This document shows positions 51,871 to 63,227 of a DNA stretch of 64,000 nt, in pieces. The notes beneath the pieces are model-generated. The model was not told the origin of the DNA. It saw only the letters and a program-made list of their open reading frames with translations, and did no database searches. The stretch comes from Limnephilus marmoratus (Eukaryota; Arthropoda; Insecta; Trichoptera; Limnephilidae). The stretch is taken from NCBI GenBank assembly GCA_917880885.1, contig OU862916.1:52674831-52738830 (forward strand), read 5' to 3'. Within the stretch, counting starts at the first letter, position 1; every line of letters begins with the position of its first letter. A program made the position numbers and the translations under genes.

Positions 51871-53519
51871 ATTCTCAAAAACTTCGTTGCTAACTGTCCA
51901 CTTTTCAATTATTTTCATATGACTTGATTTAGTTCCCTTTCTTATCATTTTATTGTTTTCAAATAAACACACAGGGTATGGGCTGAGTTCATAGTTGAAG
52001 TATTGTTTGAGATTATTTGTTCCTTGAGACATACAAGTAACCCTATTAAACAGCTGATCAGGATTAATTGGCACTTCTTCAGATCTCACATTTATGCCAC
52101 TTACTACGGAGCCTATAGTTTTAACTTTATTTTTTCTTTTCAATTTAACATCTGCAAAATTATTTCCTTCGATGTCTTTCAAGCAGTTCATTCCTACATC
52201 ATACGCTTCATGGCAGTTTACACCCGAACTTGTCACTACTAGACCAGAGGATAAAGACATTAAATCTTTGCTCTGTCGGAAAGGATTATGGATACGCAGC
52301 CATCCGAGAAATTTAATAATATCTTGCAAGTCCCTTTCTCTTCTACTGCATCTTAGTTCAGTGTGCTGTTCGTTAAACTGAGTCAAGCAGCTAGAGAACT
52401 TGTCGAAAGCCTCACAAATTTGTAGGGATCCAGGAGCGCAAGCAATGAACTTGGTTAGCGTCCTCTCGCTTAATCCTCGTCCATGAGTAAGCCCACCTAT
52501 GGATTTTGATGATCACATTAATGTCTCTATGGTCATGTCCGTCCAGATACCGGAAAAAAATCCATCTGTACGCCGAACTGTAAAGAAACCTTTATTGACG
52601 AACCTTTCGAAGTCTTCATTTGACATTTTCGTTTGTGCACTCAACATTTGTTGTAAGTATATTTGTGTGGATTTGGCGTAGAGCAAATGTCCAGCAGCAT
52701 GGAAATACGGTATCATTTGCTTGACTGTATTAATGTGCAAATTCCAATCGCCGATTCTCTCTGCCAGAAAAACTATAGAACCAAATTCACCAATTTAAAC
52801 TCTTGTAGCCACAGTTTTGAAGTTCTACTAGTTTTAACCAAATCTTCATACACTTCTTCTAGTCTTGTCATTATTTCATTTGTTTTACAATCTCTCATGG
52901 CGTCTTCAACAGTTGTTTGTTTGTTTATTGTTTGGTTATGAATATCCTTAAAGTAGTTTGTAATAATTTCTTTAAGAGATGAACATTCCTCGAATAGCAG
53001 TAATATCAAAGCTGCCTGGGTCATCATGTGAGCTCTATATGACCTTGCGTAAGCATGTCCTGACATAAGGTGAGGAATCGTTGATTTTCCATAAACAGAG
53101 GTCCACATTTCTTGGATTCTACTACCTTCCATAAACTTTCCTAAGCAACCAAGGAAACTCATTAGAAGGTGGAATCCGCCTAGTCTGATGATTACTCCAG
53201 ATATTTCACTTTCCGTAGAAGAACTTGCAACAATGTCTACTGCTTTCAGGAAAAGTGGTTGGTCAAACGTCACAATACACGGCTGGCCAGCTAATTTGCT
53301 TTCTTTAGAAGCGTAACTAAGGGCAGAGTAAATAGCAGCCGGATTTTCTGGATCTATGTTCATAAAAGGCAAAGCCAGTACATAAAATGGTTCAAAGTTT
53401 TGTCTACCATCGTAACAGTTTCGCATGTATCCAGACCATTCAGGTAGTGAAACTGGCACAAAAGCAAAACTACACAACCAAAGCATGTTACGAGCTGAGA
53501 CTAAGCATTGAGTGGGCAT
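51866..53519 (-). pseudogene. T2 large N-terminal protein region, unknown function
   Basis: About 540 residues in nearly continuous sense. 53519-52773: NMLWLCSFAF, LPEWSGYMRN, CIVTFDQPLFLKA, VIIRLGGFHLLMSFLG, HLMSGHAYARSYRAH. After a 1-nt shift near 52790: EFGSIVFLAERIGDWNLHIN, YFHAAGHLLYAKS, FVNKGFFTVRRTDGFFSGIW, then TGA at 52511-52513 (probably CGA to TGA in L-M-R), then SIGGLTHGRGLSERTL, RDLQDIIKFLGWL, VPINPDQLFNRV, YFNYELSPYPVCLF. I recall the RLGGFH-x-x-MSFLG pattern from unnamed repetitive proteins in invertebrates. No DDE triad or helicase motif is obvious to me. Confidence 0.7.
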
Positions 53520-53524
53520 ATTTT

Positions 53525-53965
53525 CAGAAATGTTTTCTATTGTAAAAGGACTTTAAGCCACTTTTCACCTTTTTAGTATACATTAAAACTGGGACATTGA
53601 ATTTACCATTAAAGTCGCATGTCTTGACACGTAGAACTCGGACATCACTCGACACAGCTGTTTTTGGAGTCACAGGATTACAGTAGATTCGAGGAACTGG
53701 CTTTTTTTAGGAGCCAGTTCCTGTTGGATTTACAAAATGGTCACAAACACTCCAACCGGGCGAAGCCGAACTAAAAGCCGCCCGCAGGGCCTAGCAGCAA
53801 AGTGAACAACTATTATTTCACGTTCACGATTTCCAGGACAGGATAGGATAAGTCGGGATGTGAGGGAACGAGTTCAGACATCAGAGTCGCGGAGCGACGC
53901 AGGGATGGTATGCACCAAGCATTCACGGTTAATATCTGGCGTTTACTAGCCATAAAGTACACATT
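53525..53965 (-). promoter_or_regulatory. T2 5' region between TIR and gene
   Basis: The stretch upstream of the coding region (minus strand) is non-coding, with a GC-rich part at 53760-53900 and a 10-bp hairpin (ggaactggc / gccagttcc) at 53693-53727. It should hold the transposon promoter; no TATA box stands out. Confidence 0.35.
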
Positions 53966-53967
53966 AA

Positions 53968-54408
53968 AATATATCATTTTAAAGGTAATAATAGGGGCTA
54001 CAACTTTTGTGGGAAATATTTTTTCATAAAATGTCAGCGTAAAGAGTTATGTGACAAAAAGTATAATTACTTGCCAAAAATATACAAATTTTTACCTTAT
54101 CATACGAATTACAAACAAACGGTAAAAGTTACGACGAAAGTTAACTGGACATTAATTGTAAACAATGTTACAACAAAGAGAATTAAAAATTGCAATCCGA
54201 TATGTTGTTTAGTAATCGAGATAGAAGCGATTTACAAAACCCTTACACTTTTCATTTTTTGGGGGCACAGGGGGGGAAGCAAGGGGGTTAGGGGCGGGGA
54301 CTTTTTGCTAAACCCTTGTGTAAATGGTAGTAGTCGATGGGGAAAAAATTAGCTTTATACTATTTAGTTCCTTCAACTGGTGTTCTACGACACAGGCTGA
54401 CTGGACTA
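53968..54408 (-). repeat. T2 right terminal inverted repeat
   Basis: About 440 bp, partner of 49692-50136, ending CTGACTGGACTA at 54408. The frame at 54071-54352 is the complement of non-coding TIR sequence. Confidence 0.92.
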
Positions 54409-54414
54409 TGTATA

Positions 54415-55255
54415 CGAACACAAAAAATATTACCTGATATTACTTGTTTACGAAAATACGATTTACGACAAAAATATTACCTGTTTACGAAATCTCGAAG
54501 AAATATAAAAAGAATAATATTGTTTTATTAGTTCGATGTCAGTTTCGTAGGTAATAATATTTTTGGAAGGTTATCTCGACCTACTAAATTTAAGATGATG
54601 TTTGGAGAGATATTATGTTTGCCCAACAACTGGACATATTGGAATACGTTCATTATCTGGGTTGTCAAGCCTTAAATTAAATTAAATAAGTACTAAAAAA
54701 ATACTCCGAAGATAAACAGGTCGGGTAGATAGTCGTGTTATTTCGGCAGACTTTACATTAACCGAAGGAAAATATTTATATAACATCCTAATATCTATTC
54801 AACACAATCGCATTATGTATTCTCAACAAAATAAACAAGTACATTTTATTCAAATATTTTTATCTCGTGGGTGTCAAGTTAATTGTAAATGTTGTCTGGG
54901 TGGTCTATTTTTGTGACGGTGAGCCTCACGCATGCATTTTTAATTGGTATTAACCACCAATAATAATAATTTGTATTTATAATAATTATAATTAATCTCA
55001 AATGGAGATTTTTGTTGACCCGGATTGTTGACAAGGGCTGGTGGACCGCATATCTTTGAAAAGAACGCTCGATCGAAATGGACTGTATTAAATAAGCATT
55101 TTTTGGATAATATGGTGTGTGCATTAAGTACATAACATCAAGTGTAACAAATGTATCGGCAACAGGTATACAGGTGGAGCGCTGCAATAGCGTGGGAGCC
55201 TAAAATAGGATACATATTTTTATTTGAATTATTCCAGCTTACTCGTTTCAATTTG
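54415..55255. other. no recognisable feature
   Basis: AT-rich, frames up to 100 codons without signature. Confidence 0.4.
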
Positions 55256-55261
55256 CAAGGC

Positions 55262-55675
55262 AGTTGTGGGTACCGCCGCCCCGAGAGCCATTTATTGAAT
55301 TATCAACAACTCTGCCATTGGCCAACCCAAGTGGTTTGCTACGTTTGGTGACTTAGCAGGGCTCATGGGGTGAAGTTTGTCCGGAGCTGCATGGCAGGCC
55401 GGATCAAGAGAGAATGAAGGGAGACCCTTTGACTTCTTCAGCCGAACTGTCTCGGAATATGGCCTTACACCACAGTGGAAGGGGTGGATCCATACGTCCG
55501 TCACTCCTGGACACACTGACCTCCAGATTCCTACCAACTCCTTATACCCTTTTCCTTCCCAGAACTTCCTCTCCTTCTTTTCCTAAAAAGACCCTTCACA
55601 CTGCATCCCCAAAGATGACACAGGCCCTGGGGGAATTATTTTCCTCAGGGATTTCTGTGTGGAGCTAATGTAAAA
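55262..55675 (+). repeat. Rep-A, nearly complete
   Basis: gtgggtaccgccgccccgag at the start, then caagtggtttgctacgtttg, ggctcatggggtgaagtttg, cagattcctaccaact, ccccaaagatgacacaggcc and tgtggagctaatgtaaaaaa at the end. The best example of family length, about 410 bp. Confidence 0.85.
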
Positions 55676-55879
55676 AAAAAGTTACACTAAAATATTTACA
55701 TAAAATGCCATCATATAAAAGACAACTTCCATAATACGGGCAAATGCCTAGTGTGAAAAGCCTGTAAAAACAGTTAACAAAAATTATTTAACGAATAAAG
55801 AAAAGACAAAATAAATACAGCGCCCTTGAGGTGATTTTTCACAAAAACGGTGTACTACAAGTGATCCAATTATTATTAA

Positions 55880-56163
55880 CTAGCAGACCCGGCCACACGT
55901 TGCTGTGGCTAACGAAACACAGCCCCATTACCCAACCTTTATAAAATCCACACCACCCGCTTGCCAGCTGCCCGCTGTCCGCTGCCTGAATTGAATATTT
56001 GAATTTCTCAGCTTTTCTCTACTATAATAAGCATGTATTATACATATAAACCTTCCTCTTGAATCTCTCTATCTATTGGTGAAAACTGCAAGAAAATCCG
56101 TTGCGTAGTTAAAAAGATCTACGCGCACATGCATTTTGAGCGACTTCATTTTATACTATGTAA
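55880..56163 (-). mobile_element. Helitron-like element Hel-2, complete
   Basis: Minus strand: 5' tacatagtataaaatgaagt, 3' GCCACA-gcaa-cgTGTGGC, cgggtctg, CTAG, T. About 280 bp. Body ggattttcttgcagttttc. Confidence 0.8.
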
Positions 56164-56169
56164 TGATGA

Positions 56170-57360
56170 TGATAATGATGAGTTTACCGACGCTAGTATT
56201 TTCTAGGATTTTCTATTGAAACTTTACGTGGGAGGATTTTATTTGGTAATGTGAAATGAAACCTAAAACTATACCACAACTTGAGGCAGGAATTATTATT
56301 TTTTTTAATATGTAATTAATTGCCAACTGCCTTGGAGTTAAGGAACTTAACTTTTGTACTTGTATTTGGTAATTTCATTCTCGCTTTACTCTGAGCGAGA
56401 GGGTTAATGATTGGATTTTCTATCCAGTGTAGAATTTTTCCGATTGTGAAACAATTAAATCTCTTATCAAAGGAATGTTTGTGTCTTTATGGAGAGTTGT
56501 AACAAAAAAAACAACCAGGTGCACAGGTATTTATAACAGGAGATACTGGCGTTTAGAAAGAAGGGCCTTCGTGACAATGGACCGTGAACTAGGTCAGCTA
56601 TCTCCCAAGGAATCTGGGCTATGTCTTAGTGGCTCTCTAAACTGCAGTCACAGAGACTTGCATGGGCAAAGCGATCCTTGAGGAAAAAAACTGGGGAATT
56701 AAAATGAATACCTAATAGCTTTGTGGTAGTTGTAAGCTTTAACAAAAACGGAGCAGGAATTAAATCACACGACATTGTCTGTAAGCAATTCTGGGTATGT
56801 GCAATTGCATTTAAAAATGTGGTTAAAAGGTACTAATTTACCTCAGCTTTGTAGGTAAGATGTTTGGAGCATTTATTGGTTAAAATTAAAGCCCCGAGTA
56901 TGAAAAAATAGAGAATTGAGGATATTTAAAAAAAATGCCAAATCGGTTTGAGTGCAATGAACAAGATTTGGGAATGAACGGTTAGATGTTTTGGAACGTA
57001 CATCAGATGATCGGAGAAAGAGGTATAAAGAAGACAGAGTCAAGTGTTTGAGTTGTGTCATGACAAGAGCCAGTATGACGATATATTTATTATGGTTGCA
57101 TAAAGGAGTGTGTTCTACAAAAAAATCTGGATCATTACAGTTAGTTAACCTTGTAAATATTAGCGACGAGTGGTTTCACAGAATATGAACAATTTTTCAA
57201 ATTTCAAAGTTAAAATTCAAGTTTGTGATAGCGCTATTCAAGTTCTAATAGTATTTATCGTAGGCCGCTTTTTTCACAGTACTTGGTTAGTAACAAAGCT
57301 TGAATAGGACTTTTACAAAACTTCAATATTAACTATGAATTTTATGAATTGTTCAGATTC
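56170..57360. other. no recognisable feature
   Basis: AT-rich with small frames at 56475, 56873 and 56991. No domain or repeat relationship noticed. Confidence 0.35.
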
Positions 57361-57367
57361 TAGGGAA

Positions 57368-57555
57368 CAGGTCCGTCACTCTCGGACACACTGACCCCCG
57401 GATTCCTTCCCACCCCTCATACCGTTTTCCTTACCAGAACTTCGTCTCCTTTCTTTCCTATAGCGAACCTCAACACAGCAACTCCAAAGATGACATAGGC
57501 CCCGAAGGGAATGAGTTTCCTCAGTTTTCTGTGTGGAGCTAATGTATAAAAATAT
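57368..57555 (+). repeat. Rep-A, 3' half
   Basis: gtccgtcactctcggacaca, ctgacccccggattcc, aagatgacataggccccgaa and tgtgtggagctaatgtataa. Confidence 0.8.
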
Positions 57556-57643
57556 GTCATCCTGTTTTTTTTTTGTGATTTTATAATTGCTTCTAATAGT
57601 ATCTATCAATAATATAAAACGTTTTAAAAAAATGACTCACAGT

Positions 57644-58548
57644 TAGGGTTGCCATCTTCTAAAATAAAAAAGCCTGACTCTGCGCTGTATTAGGCCGGAC
57701 ATTTTGCCCTAAAAGCCGGACATGCGTACGTAATTTTGGACATAACATTTATACATAATAAGGGGGCATACATTAATTAAGTGAGCTCAAAAGGGGGAGC
57801 GAAGGGGGTCCAGCAAAATCTCACGTTACTTGAAAAAAAATATACGACGTGGCCCAAATTTATCTCACCAAGGGGGGGGGGGAAAGGTCTAGATTGAAAA
57901 AAAAATCTGCTCACATAATTAAGGTATGCCGCCTAATAAAAATCGGTTACAAGATACAGTTGTTTATTAAACACATCTCCCAGCGTGGTACCCCAGCTAA
58001 AGTCACACTTAAAGTGTTTCGATTCTGCACTGAATTCACTTGTCCAAGAGATTAAGTAGTCTTTGACAATTTTGTAAATATTATTAATGTTTTCTTTGAA
58101 TTCTTCCATGCGATCTGGGTGAACCCTCGATAAATGTTGTAAAATTGCGGTTAAATTGATTGGGCAGAAATTTTGTTCCAGTGTATCATTTTTATATTGT
58201 CCATTATGTGTGAACACTGGTCAATTACTTCGTTGACTGAAACATCTGAAATTTCCGTACATTTGATTCGACTTTGATATATTGACATAAAAGAGCCACT
58301 AACGAGCCGACTAAAGACAAAACCCTCTCGAACCAAGTATAACCACTGTCGCCCACTCCCGCCTCGTCCGCAACACGTTGCGCCTTGCGTAGCTTGCGTT
58401 GCGTTCGTTCTGCAGGCGCTGCGTGCATCGCGTTACACTAACAAAAAGCCTAACAAAAGCCGTACAGGCCGGACATATAAAAATTTAGCCGGACACGACC
58501 TCAAAAAGCCAAACATGTCCGGCTAAAGCCGGACAGATGGCAACCCTA
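57644..58548 (-). mobile_element. hAT element, 905 bp, with transposase fragment
   Basis: Starts TAGGGTTGCCATCT and ends AGATGGCAACCCTA. An 8-bp duplication ctcacagt (57636-57643) / cccacagt (58549-58556) differs at one base. Subterminal gccggaca words repeat at both ends. Internal coding relic on the minus strand. Confidence 0.85.
57933..58336 (-). pseudogene. hAT transposase fragment
   Basis: Two overlapping frames: KCTEISDVSVNEVIDQCSHI, then FCPINLTAILQHLSRVHPDR, IYKIVKDYLISWTSEFSAES. The tail (K-x-Y-L-x-x-W-T-x-x-F) is like the middle of hAT transposases. The catalytic residues and dimerisation domain are absent. Identification rests on location inside a hAT element as much as on sequence. 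Confidence 0.5.
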
Positions 58549-58559
58549 CCCACAGTGGA

Positions 58560-59015
58560 AAAGTGATAAAAAATTAATAATCATGCTATTTACAGTACTT
58601 GTCGAAATTTTCTCCGTTCTATGTTTATATCTTGCTCTCGTAAATATGAGACGGTCGTGTTACCTCATCGTGTGTGTTATCAATATAACACTGAACATAA
58701 TATTTACAGAGTCATTTAGTTGTGAAAAGATAATAATATTTAGATAAGTACAAGTCTGTTGGACCATAATGGATAATGTCAATGACAAATATAATTTATT
58801 TAAAACGACATTGCATCAGACAGACGACGGTAGTCAAGTTCAATATAATAACGAAGTCAATAGTGCAGAGGTCAAATAAATTATTACGACCGAAAAAAGC
58901 AGTCAAATGATCCGAGAGTCAGTGGACGCAGAATGGCAATATTTTCAAAGGTTAATTTATTAATTATATATGTAAAATATTTTTCTTGAGGGTGGCAGAT
59001 TTATGTGATTTACAT
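58560..59015. other. no recognisable feature
   Basis: Non-coding, AT-rich. Nothing repeated elsewhere in the window was noticed. Confidence 0.35.
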
Positions 59016-59021
59016 TTATTG

Positions 59022-59392
59022 TGACTACCACACAAGAGTCCCAACTGATCCCAAATGCCTGGAGCTAGTGAGGCTATGTCATCCCAATTGAGGTATGTCG
59101 TGAGACTGAAGGTAGAGCGGAGGGGAAGGACTTGGGGAAGAAGACGGTGGGAAAGTTCCTGGCTATTCAGATCTGGTCACCAAATACGTTTAAAGCCATT
59201 TCAAGCCACGTTTGAATTCTGAATGGTGGTCTTACACCAGGGCGGTACTGAGAGTGTCTTCCACCCTGGAACGTGCCGCAAATACACCTTATATTTTATT
59301 AAGTGGTTGAATTGTGAAATAACAATTCAATCAAATGCAGGCCTTCGGATTACGCCTCCACCACGGAGGACGTTAATCTTCGAATGAATGAT
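59022..59392 (-). mobile_element. SINE-D copy
   Basis: accacacaagagtcccaact, ctattcagatctggtcacca, ttacaccagggcggtactga and aaatgcaggccttcggatta in family order. The tRNA head is eroded (gcaggccttcggattacg). Confidence 0.7.
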
Positions 59393-59439
59393 TAAATAGT
59401 TAATACTGCAAATATTATATATTTTAATAAAATGCAAAA

Positions 59440-59772
59440 TTCATGGGGTGAGGTTTGTCTAGGTCTGGGAGGTGGAGTTTGCCCACCTGCTGCGTGGTGG
59501 AACGGATCGGATGAGACTGGTTGAGGGAGACCTTTTGATTTCTCCAGTCGGATTCTCTTGACCCATCGCCTTGCACCGCAGTGGGAGGGATGAATTCATA
59601 CGTCCGTCGCTCCTGGATACATCGACCCCCAGATTCCTACCCACCCCTCGTACCTCTTTCCTTTCCAATACTTCCTCGCCTTCCCTAAAAAAACAGCATC
59701 CCAAAGATAAAGTAGGCCCCGAGGGAAATTGGGTTCCTTAGAGCCTCCTCTGTGGAGCTATTGTAAAAAGGG
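59440..59772 (+). repeat. Rep-A, 3' two-thirds, behind SINE-D
   Basis: aattcatggggtgaggtttg, cgcctgcaccgcagtggg-type block, cccagattcctacccacccc, taggccccgagggaaa and ctgtggagctattgtaaaaa. It follows SINE-D at a distance of about 50 bp, the same arrangement as 27484-28048. Confidence 0.8.
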
Positions 59773-59950
59773 GTGTTTTTAATATCTGAGCGACGCGCGA
59801 TTAAATATTTTCACGATTTTTTTTTTTTTAATTATGCACAATGGCAATGAAACAATCCAATATATTATAAACCCCATTGTCTTAATAAAATGTTGGATTA
59901 TGTCACTCCTAACTCATTAAAACTAAAAATATCTTAAACTTTTAAAAAAA

Positions 59951-59968
59951 TGTGTGTGTGTGTGTGTT
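59951..59968. repeat. (TG)n microsatellite
   Basis: Nine tg units. Confidence 0.9.
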
Positions 59969-59999
59969 TTCTGATAAAGCAAGGTGTGAAAGTAGGAAA

Positions 60000-60505
60000 T
60001 GAGATGAAAGAGGAGCGTGACCCGTCACCAACGGATATTCCGGAGAACTCTTGACATTATTTATCATTGACCTTTCTCAAAATCTAGTCTATTTTTGAAT
60101 TCCGACGTTTGTCAGGCATACTGATCTATTTCGAAACCAAATCTACCAAATCATCAGTCATGCGTAAATGAACGCCAAGTAAAGGGTTAAAATACGTCAT
60201 GCATAATAATATGACATCGTATTTCAGATGATTGCATGAAACGGATGTCAAAAAAAATTATAAAAATTGTTTTTGTCCTAATGTAAAAATAAACTGTCCA
60301 ATTTTTGATACGTGCGGTCCGATACTTAAAACGCCCTTATTGACAATGTTTCCATGTTATGTTGATTCCTTCCACCGTTCTCCTCCTCCCCCAAAATCAC
60401 TCCTCCCACTACCCCTATCTAATAAAATCTAATAATTTCTGTACTTGCATAAATTTTTAAGTTAGTTTAAAGTTTGCTAGTGAATGCGTAGAACCCGGTA
60501 AGCCG
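60000..60505. other. no recognisable feature
   Basis: No gene-like frame or repeat seen. Confidence 0.35.
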
Positions 60506-60511
60506 CCGCTA

Positions 60512-60850
60512 CCCGAATTTTTACCGATTTCTTACATATCCCCCTTAAACATTTAAAGTTTTTAAGCCCTAAAAAAAATATATGTTATTTTTAAGATAAT
60601 ATCTATATATTCCCCTCGCCGAAACGCAAATTATATGAAATTCCCTCGATAGAAAAAAATCGCAAAGTATGCTACGAAAATTATTATTTTCACGTCTGAT
60701 TCAGTTATTTTACAAGTTATATATATGAAAAAATTCACAGTGTTTCATTAAATGCTGTTTTAGACAGCCCCGTGAGATTTTTGCTCTATTTTAAACGAGT
60801 CGTGTATTATTAAACATTTTCACAATTTTCGCTTTAATTTAACCGTTTTA
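60512..60850 (+). repeat. repeat F, copy 3
   Basis: accgatttcttacatatccc, cgccgaaacgcaaattatat, gatagaaaaaaatcgcaaag, gagatttttgctctatttta and aaacgagtcgtgtattatta match 21085-21410, about 85% by eye. Confidence 0.75.
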
Positions 60851-60859
60851 AATATTAGC

Positions 60860-61455
60860 GCACTCTCCAACATTCGTAAGTATAGTAAGTTCCATTTTCT
60901 TTTTGAGCGGGGATACGGCGCCTTACGTAACAAATGTACATGGAAAGTAAAACTCTTCAAAACAAAATATTATTGTATTTTAAAATATTTTGCAAAGTTT
61001 AAAATTTTGTAACCGACTAGCAAACGAAAATTACGTTCTGTTTTTTTTTTGATTATTTGGGCAAACGAATCTCTTTAAAATATGCTTGGTTTTGGTTCTT
61101 TCGGCACTATGGCCTCTGCATTATTTTTGAAAGCACGTAAATCCTGAATGCAGCGTGCGGTGGGTAAAGCTGGCAGAATACCAAAAGCCGACCAGCATAT
61201 TTTTTTAACAATTCTCTTATGGCAGAGGTACGAAAAATGCACTCCTGCAAATAAGCCAAGACATGATTCAAAGAACGTGCGAAGAACATTTTTCTACATC
61301 CATGTGCCTGAAAGCGTGGGTCAGGTAATAAAATTTCCTTTATTATCCAATGGTAGGTCATGAAATTAGATTTACGGGGTATTTCACCATTTTCCTTACA
61401 GATTATCCATACGATAACGTATATTTTCGATTAATTAAACACGATTTATTTAATT
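60860..61455. other. no recognisable gene
   Basis: Complementary frames at 61107-61363 are open on both strands, but neither has a known motif. Confidence 0.3.
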
Positions 61456-61464
61456 TATTTATTG

Positions 61465-61600
61465 GAGAGGTCTGGGTTCGAGTCCCCGTTGCGACCATTG
61501 TCTTTTTCTGTTTTTCTGTTTCTTGTTCTCTTTCACATTTTCGTTTAGATTATTATTATTATCTTCTTCTACAGTGATATATTACATTGATAAGAATAAC
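61465..61600 (+). mobile_element. SINE-B, 3' part
   Basis: gaggtctgggttcgagtccc (B box ggttcgagtcc), cgttgcgaccattgtctttt, ttcgtttagattattattat, tatcttcttctacagtga. The A-box half is missing. Confidence 0.6.
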
Positions 61601-61621
61601 CTTCAAAGGCTATAAAAAAAA

Positions 61622-62386
61622 ACTTAAAACTAAATCTTACATTTGATCGTCACTGTGAAACAATTTCCAATAAGGCCATGCAATTTCTAGATTTTGTAAT
61701 ACGTAACACAAGGACTTTTCAAAACATTGAGTCAATTAAGCTACTTTACTGCACTCTTGTAAGATCGCAGCTGGAATATGCTCCTGTATGGTCTCCGATT
61801 TATACCAGTAACTTACACCGTTTGGAGAGAGTACAAAGAAAATTTCTTCGATACGTTCAATTCAAATTGAGACAGCCTGTAATTGAAATCCGCTACAATG
61901 CATTAATGTCTGATCTAAACCTACCACTACTTTCTACCCGACGTACTATTAATGACATTCTTATACTTTTTAAATTACTGAACAATCTCATAGACTGCCC
62001 TCAAATTTTAAGTGTTATAAATATTCGTGTCCCTGTTAAACCAACTCGACTCCACCACCTTTTCCACAGTGACAATCATAGCACTAACTATTCCTATCAT
62101 TCACCGCTAGTGCGTTTTCACCGAACTGCCAATACGTATACAGACCTTTTCGATATTTTCAAAACCTCACCGTCTTGCATCAAAGCAAAAATAACTAGTT
62201 ATTTATGTAACTGATATGTTTGTAAAATGATAAATATTTGTTGTACTAATATGCATCGTATGTATGTACTGTATGTTATTCTATATATATATATATATAT
62301 ATAATGTTTGTAAATGTTCGATACACCTGTATTATGTATGTAATAGCCCTATGTACGGGCGTTTAAATAATAAATAAATAAAAAGA
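61622..62386 (+). mobile_element. 5'-truncated LINE
   Basis: Starts inside ORF2, then ORF end at 62214, a 3' UTR with (AT)n at 62283-62302 and tail aataataaataaataaaaag. It belongs to the same broad group as the LINE at 15 kb and the one at 25.7 kb. Confidence 0.85.
61624..62214 (+). pseudogene. LINE ORF2 C-terminal 195 residues
   Basis: Open from about 61624 (KLNLTFDRHCETISNKAMQF) to a TGA at 62212. Motifs: LYCTLVRSQLEYAPVWSP, RLERVQRKFLRYVQFKL, LLSTRRTINDILILFKLLN, RLHHLFHSDNHSTNYSYHSP. The same order is seen in the complete ORF2 at 15449-18310. The piece has no frameshift, so insertion is recent, but RT and endonuclease domains are missing. Confidence 0.85.
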
Positions 62387-62439
62387 GTTTTTTATGTAAA
62401 AAATTGAATATTCATTTAGACTTTTATAAAAAGTCAATA

Positions 62440-62810
62440 GATCCATAATATGAATAAATTCAGATATATTTATTCGAGACGCTATCCAGGTTACAAACTA
62501 ATTCTTAGAATGATTGTTTTCAATAAAAAGGGTAGTTACCCGTAACATGGAAAAAGAATTAGAATTATTCAATTGACAATATTAGATAATATTGTCAATA
62601 CAAAATTTGAAATATGAGATTGACAAATATGACGGTTTGACAGAAGGTGGCAGTAACGAAATTGGTTACCGCGCACTGCCCGGTTAGACGAGAGTTCTGG
62701 GTTCGAGTCCCTGTTGCGACCATTGTATTTTTCTGTGCCTTGTTCTCTTTCATATTTTCGTTTAGATTATTATTGTTATCTTCTTCTTCAATGATATATC
62801 ACGATTTATT
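62440..62810 (+). mobile_element. SINE-B, longest copy
   Basis: The tRNA-like part is at 62645-62720: ggcagtaacgaaattggtta, cgcgcactgcccggttagac, gagagttctgggttcgagtc. The 5' sequence at 62450-62545 (gctatccaggttacaaacta, ttcttagaatgattgttttc) matches 7275-7205 in reverse. Ends in tcttcttcttcaatgatata. Confidence 0.7.
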
Positions 62811-62814
62811 TATT

Positions 62815-63225
62815 TACAAAGTCTGAGTTTACTATTCGGTACTTGAACCTACATATGTATAGTGGCTATATATTTATTTCATTACATGGTACCTAGGTGT
62901 AATGTTTACATTTCAGTTTATAACCTCACTAGGTCAAGCCTGAGATTGAAATTAACAACTCCACAATTTAATAAAATAATACAAAAATAATACAGTGTCT
63001 ACTTGAATAACAATATTGTTGTATGTTTCTTAGAGATTTATGAGGTATATTTGTTTTTAATTTTTTCCTATATTTTCCTATTGCCGGAATTTATTAGTTT
63101 ATTGATTAATAGTTGTTATCGTATGGATAGCCTCTCAGGAGGATGGTGAAATACCCCCTCAATTTTGTTTAAATATAGGCTATTTTTAATATTATGCACC
63201 TCATAAATGGTGAAAATATTTTTTT
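62815..63225. other. no recognisable feature
   Basis: AT-rich, no ORF or shared repeat noticed. Confidence 0.35.
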
Positions 63226-63227
63226 TT

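Larger units (their letters stand above)
49692..54408 (-). mobile_element. DNA transposon T2 (Academ-like?), nearly intact
   Basis: Begins TAGTCCAGTCAGCCTGTG and ends with its complement; flanked by tgt on both sides (49689-49691 and 54409-54411). Terminal inverted repeats of about 440 bp (49692-50136 and 53968-54408). Coding region on the minus strand (53519-50449) in a few frames. About 4.7 kb in all. One small retroelement scrap appears to have entered the gene at about 51650-51870. Confidence 0.88.

Noticed and set aside
53693..53727. Terminator or regulatory hairpin
   Set aside because: A 10-bp stem around a T-run is visible, but its role cannot be judged in eukaryotic DNA; I mention it only under the T2 5' region.
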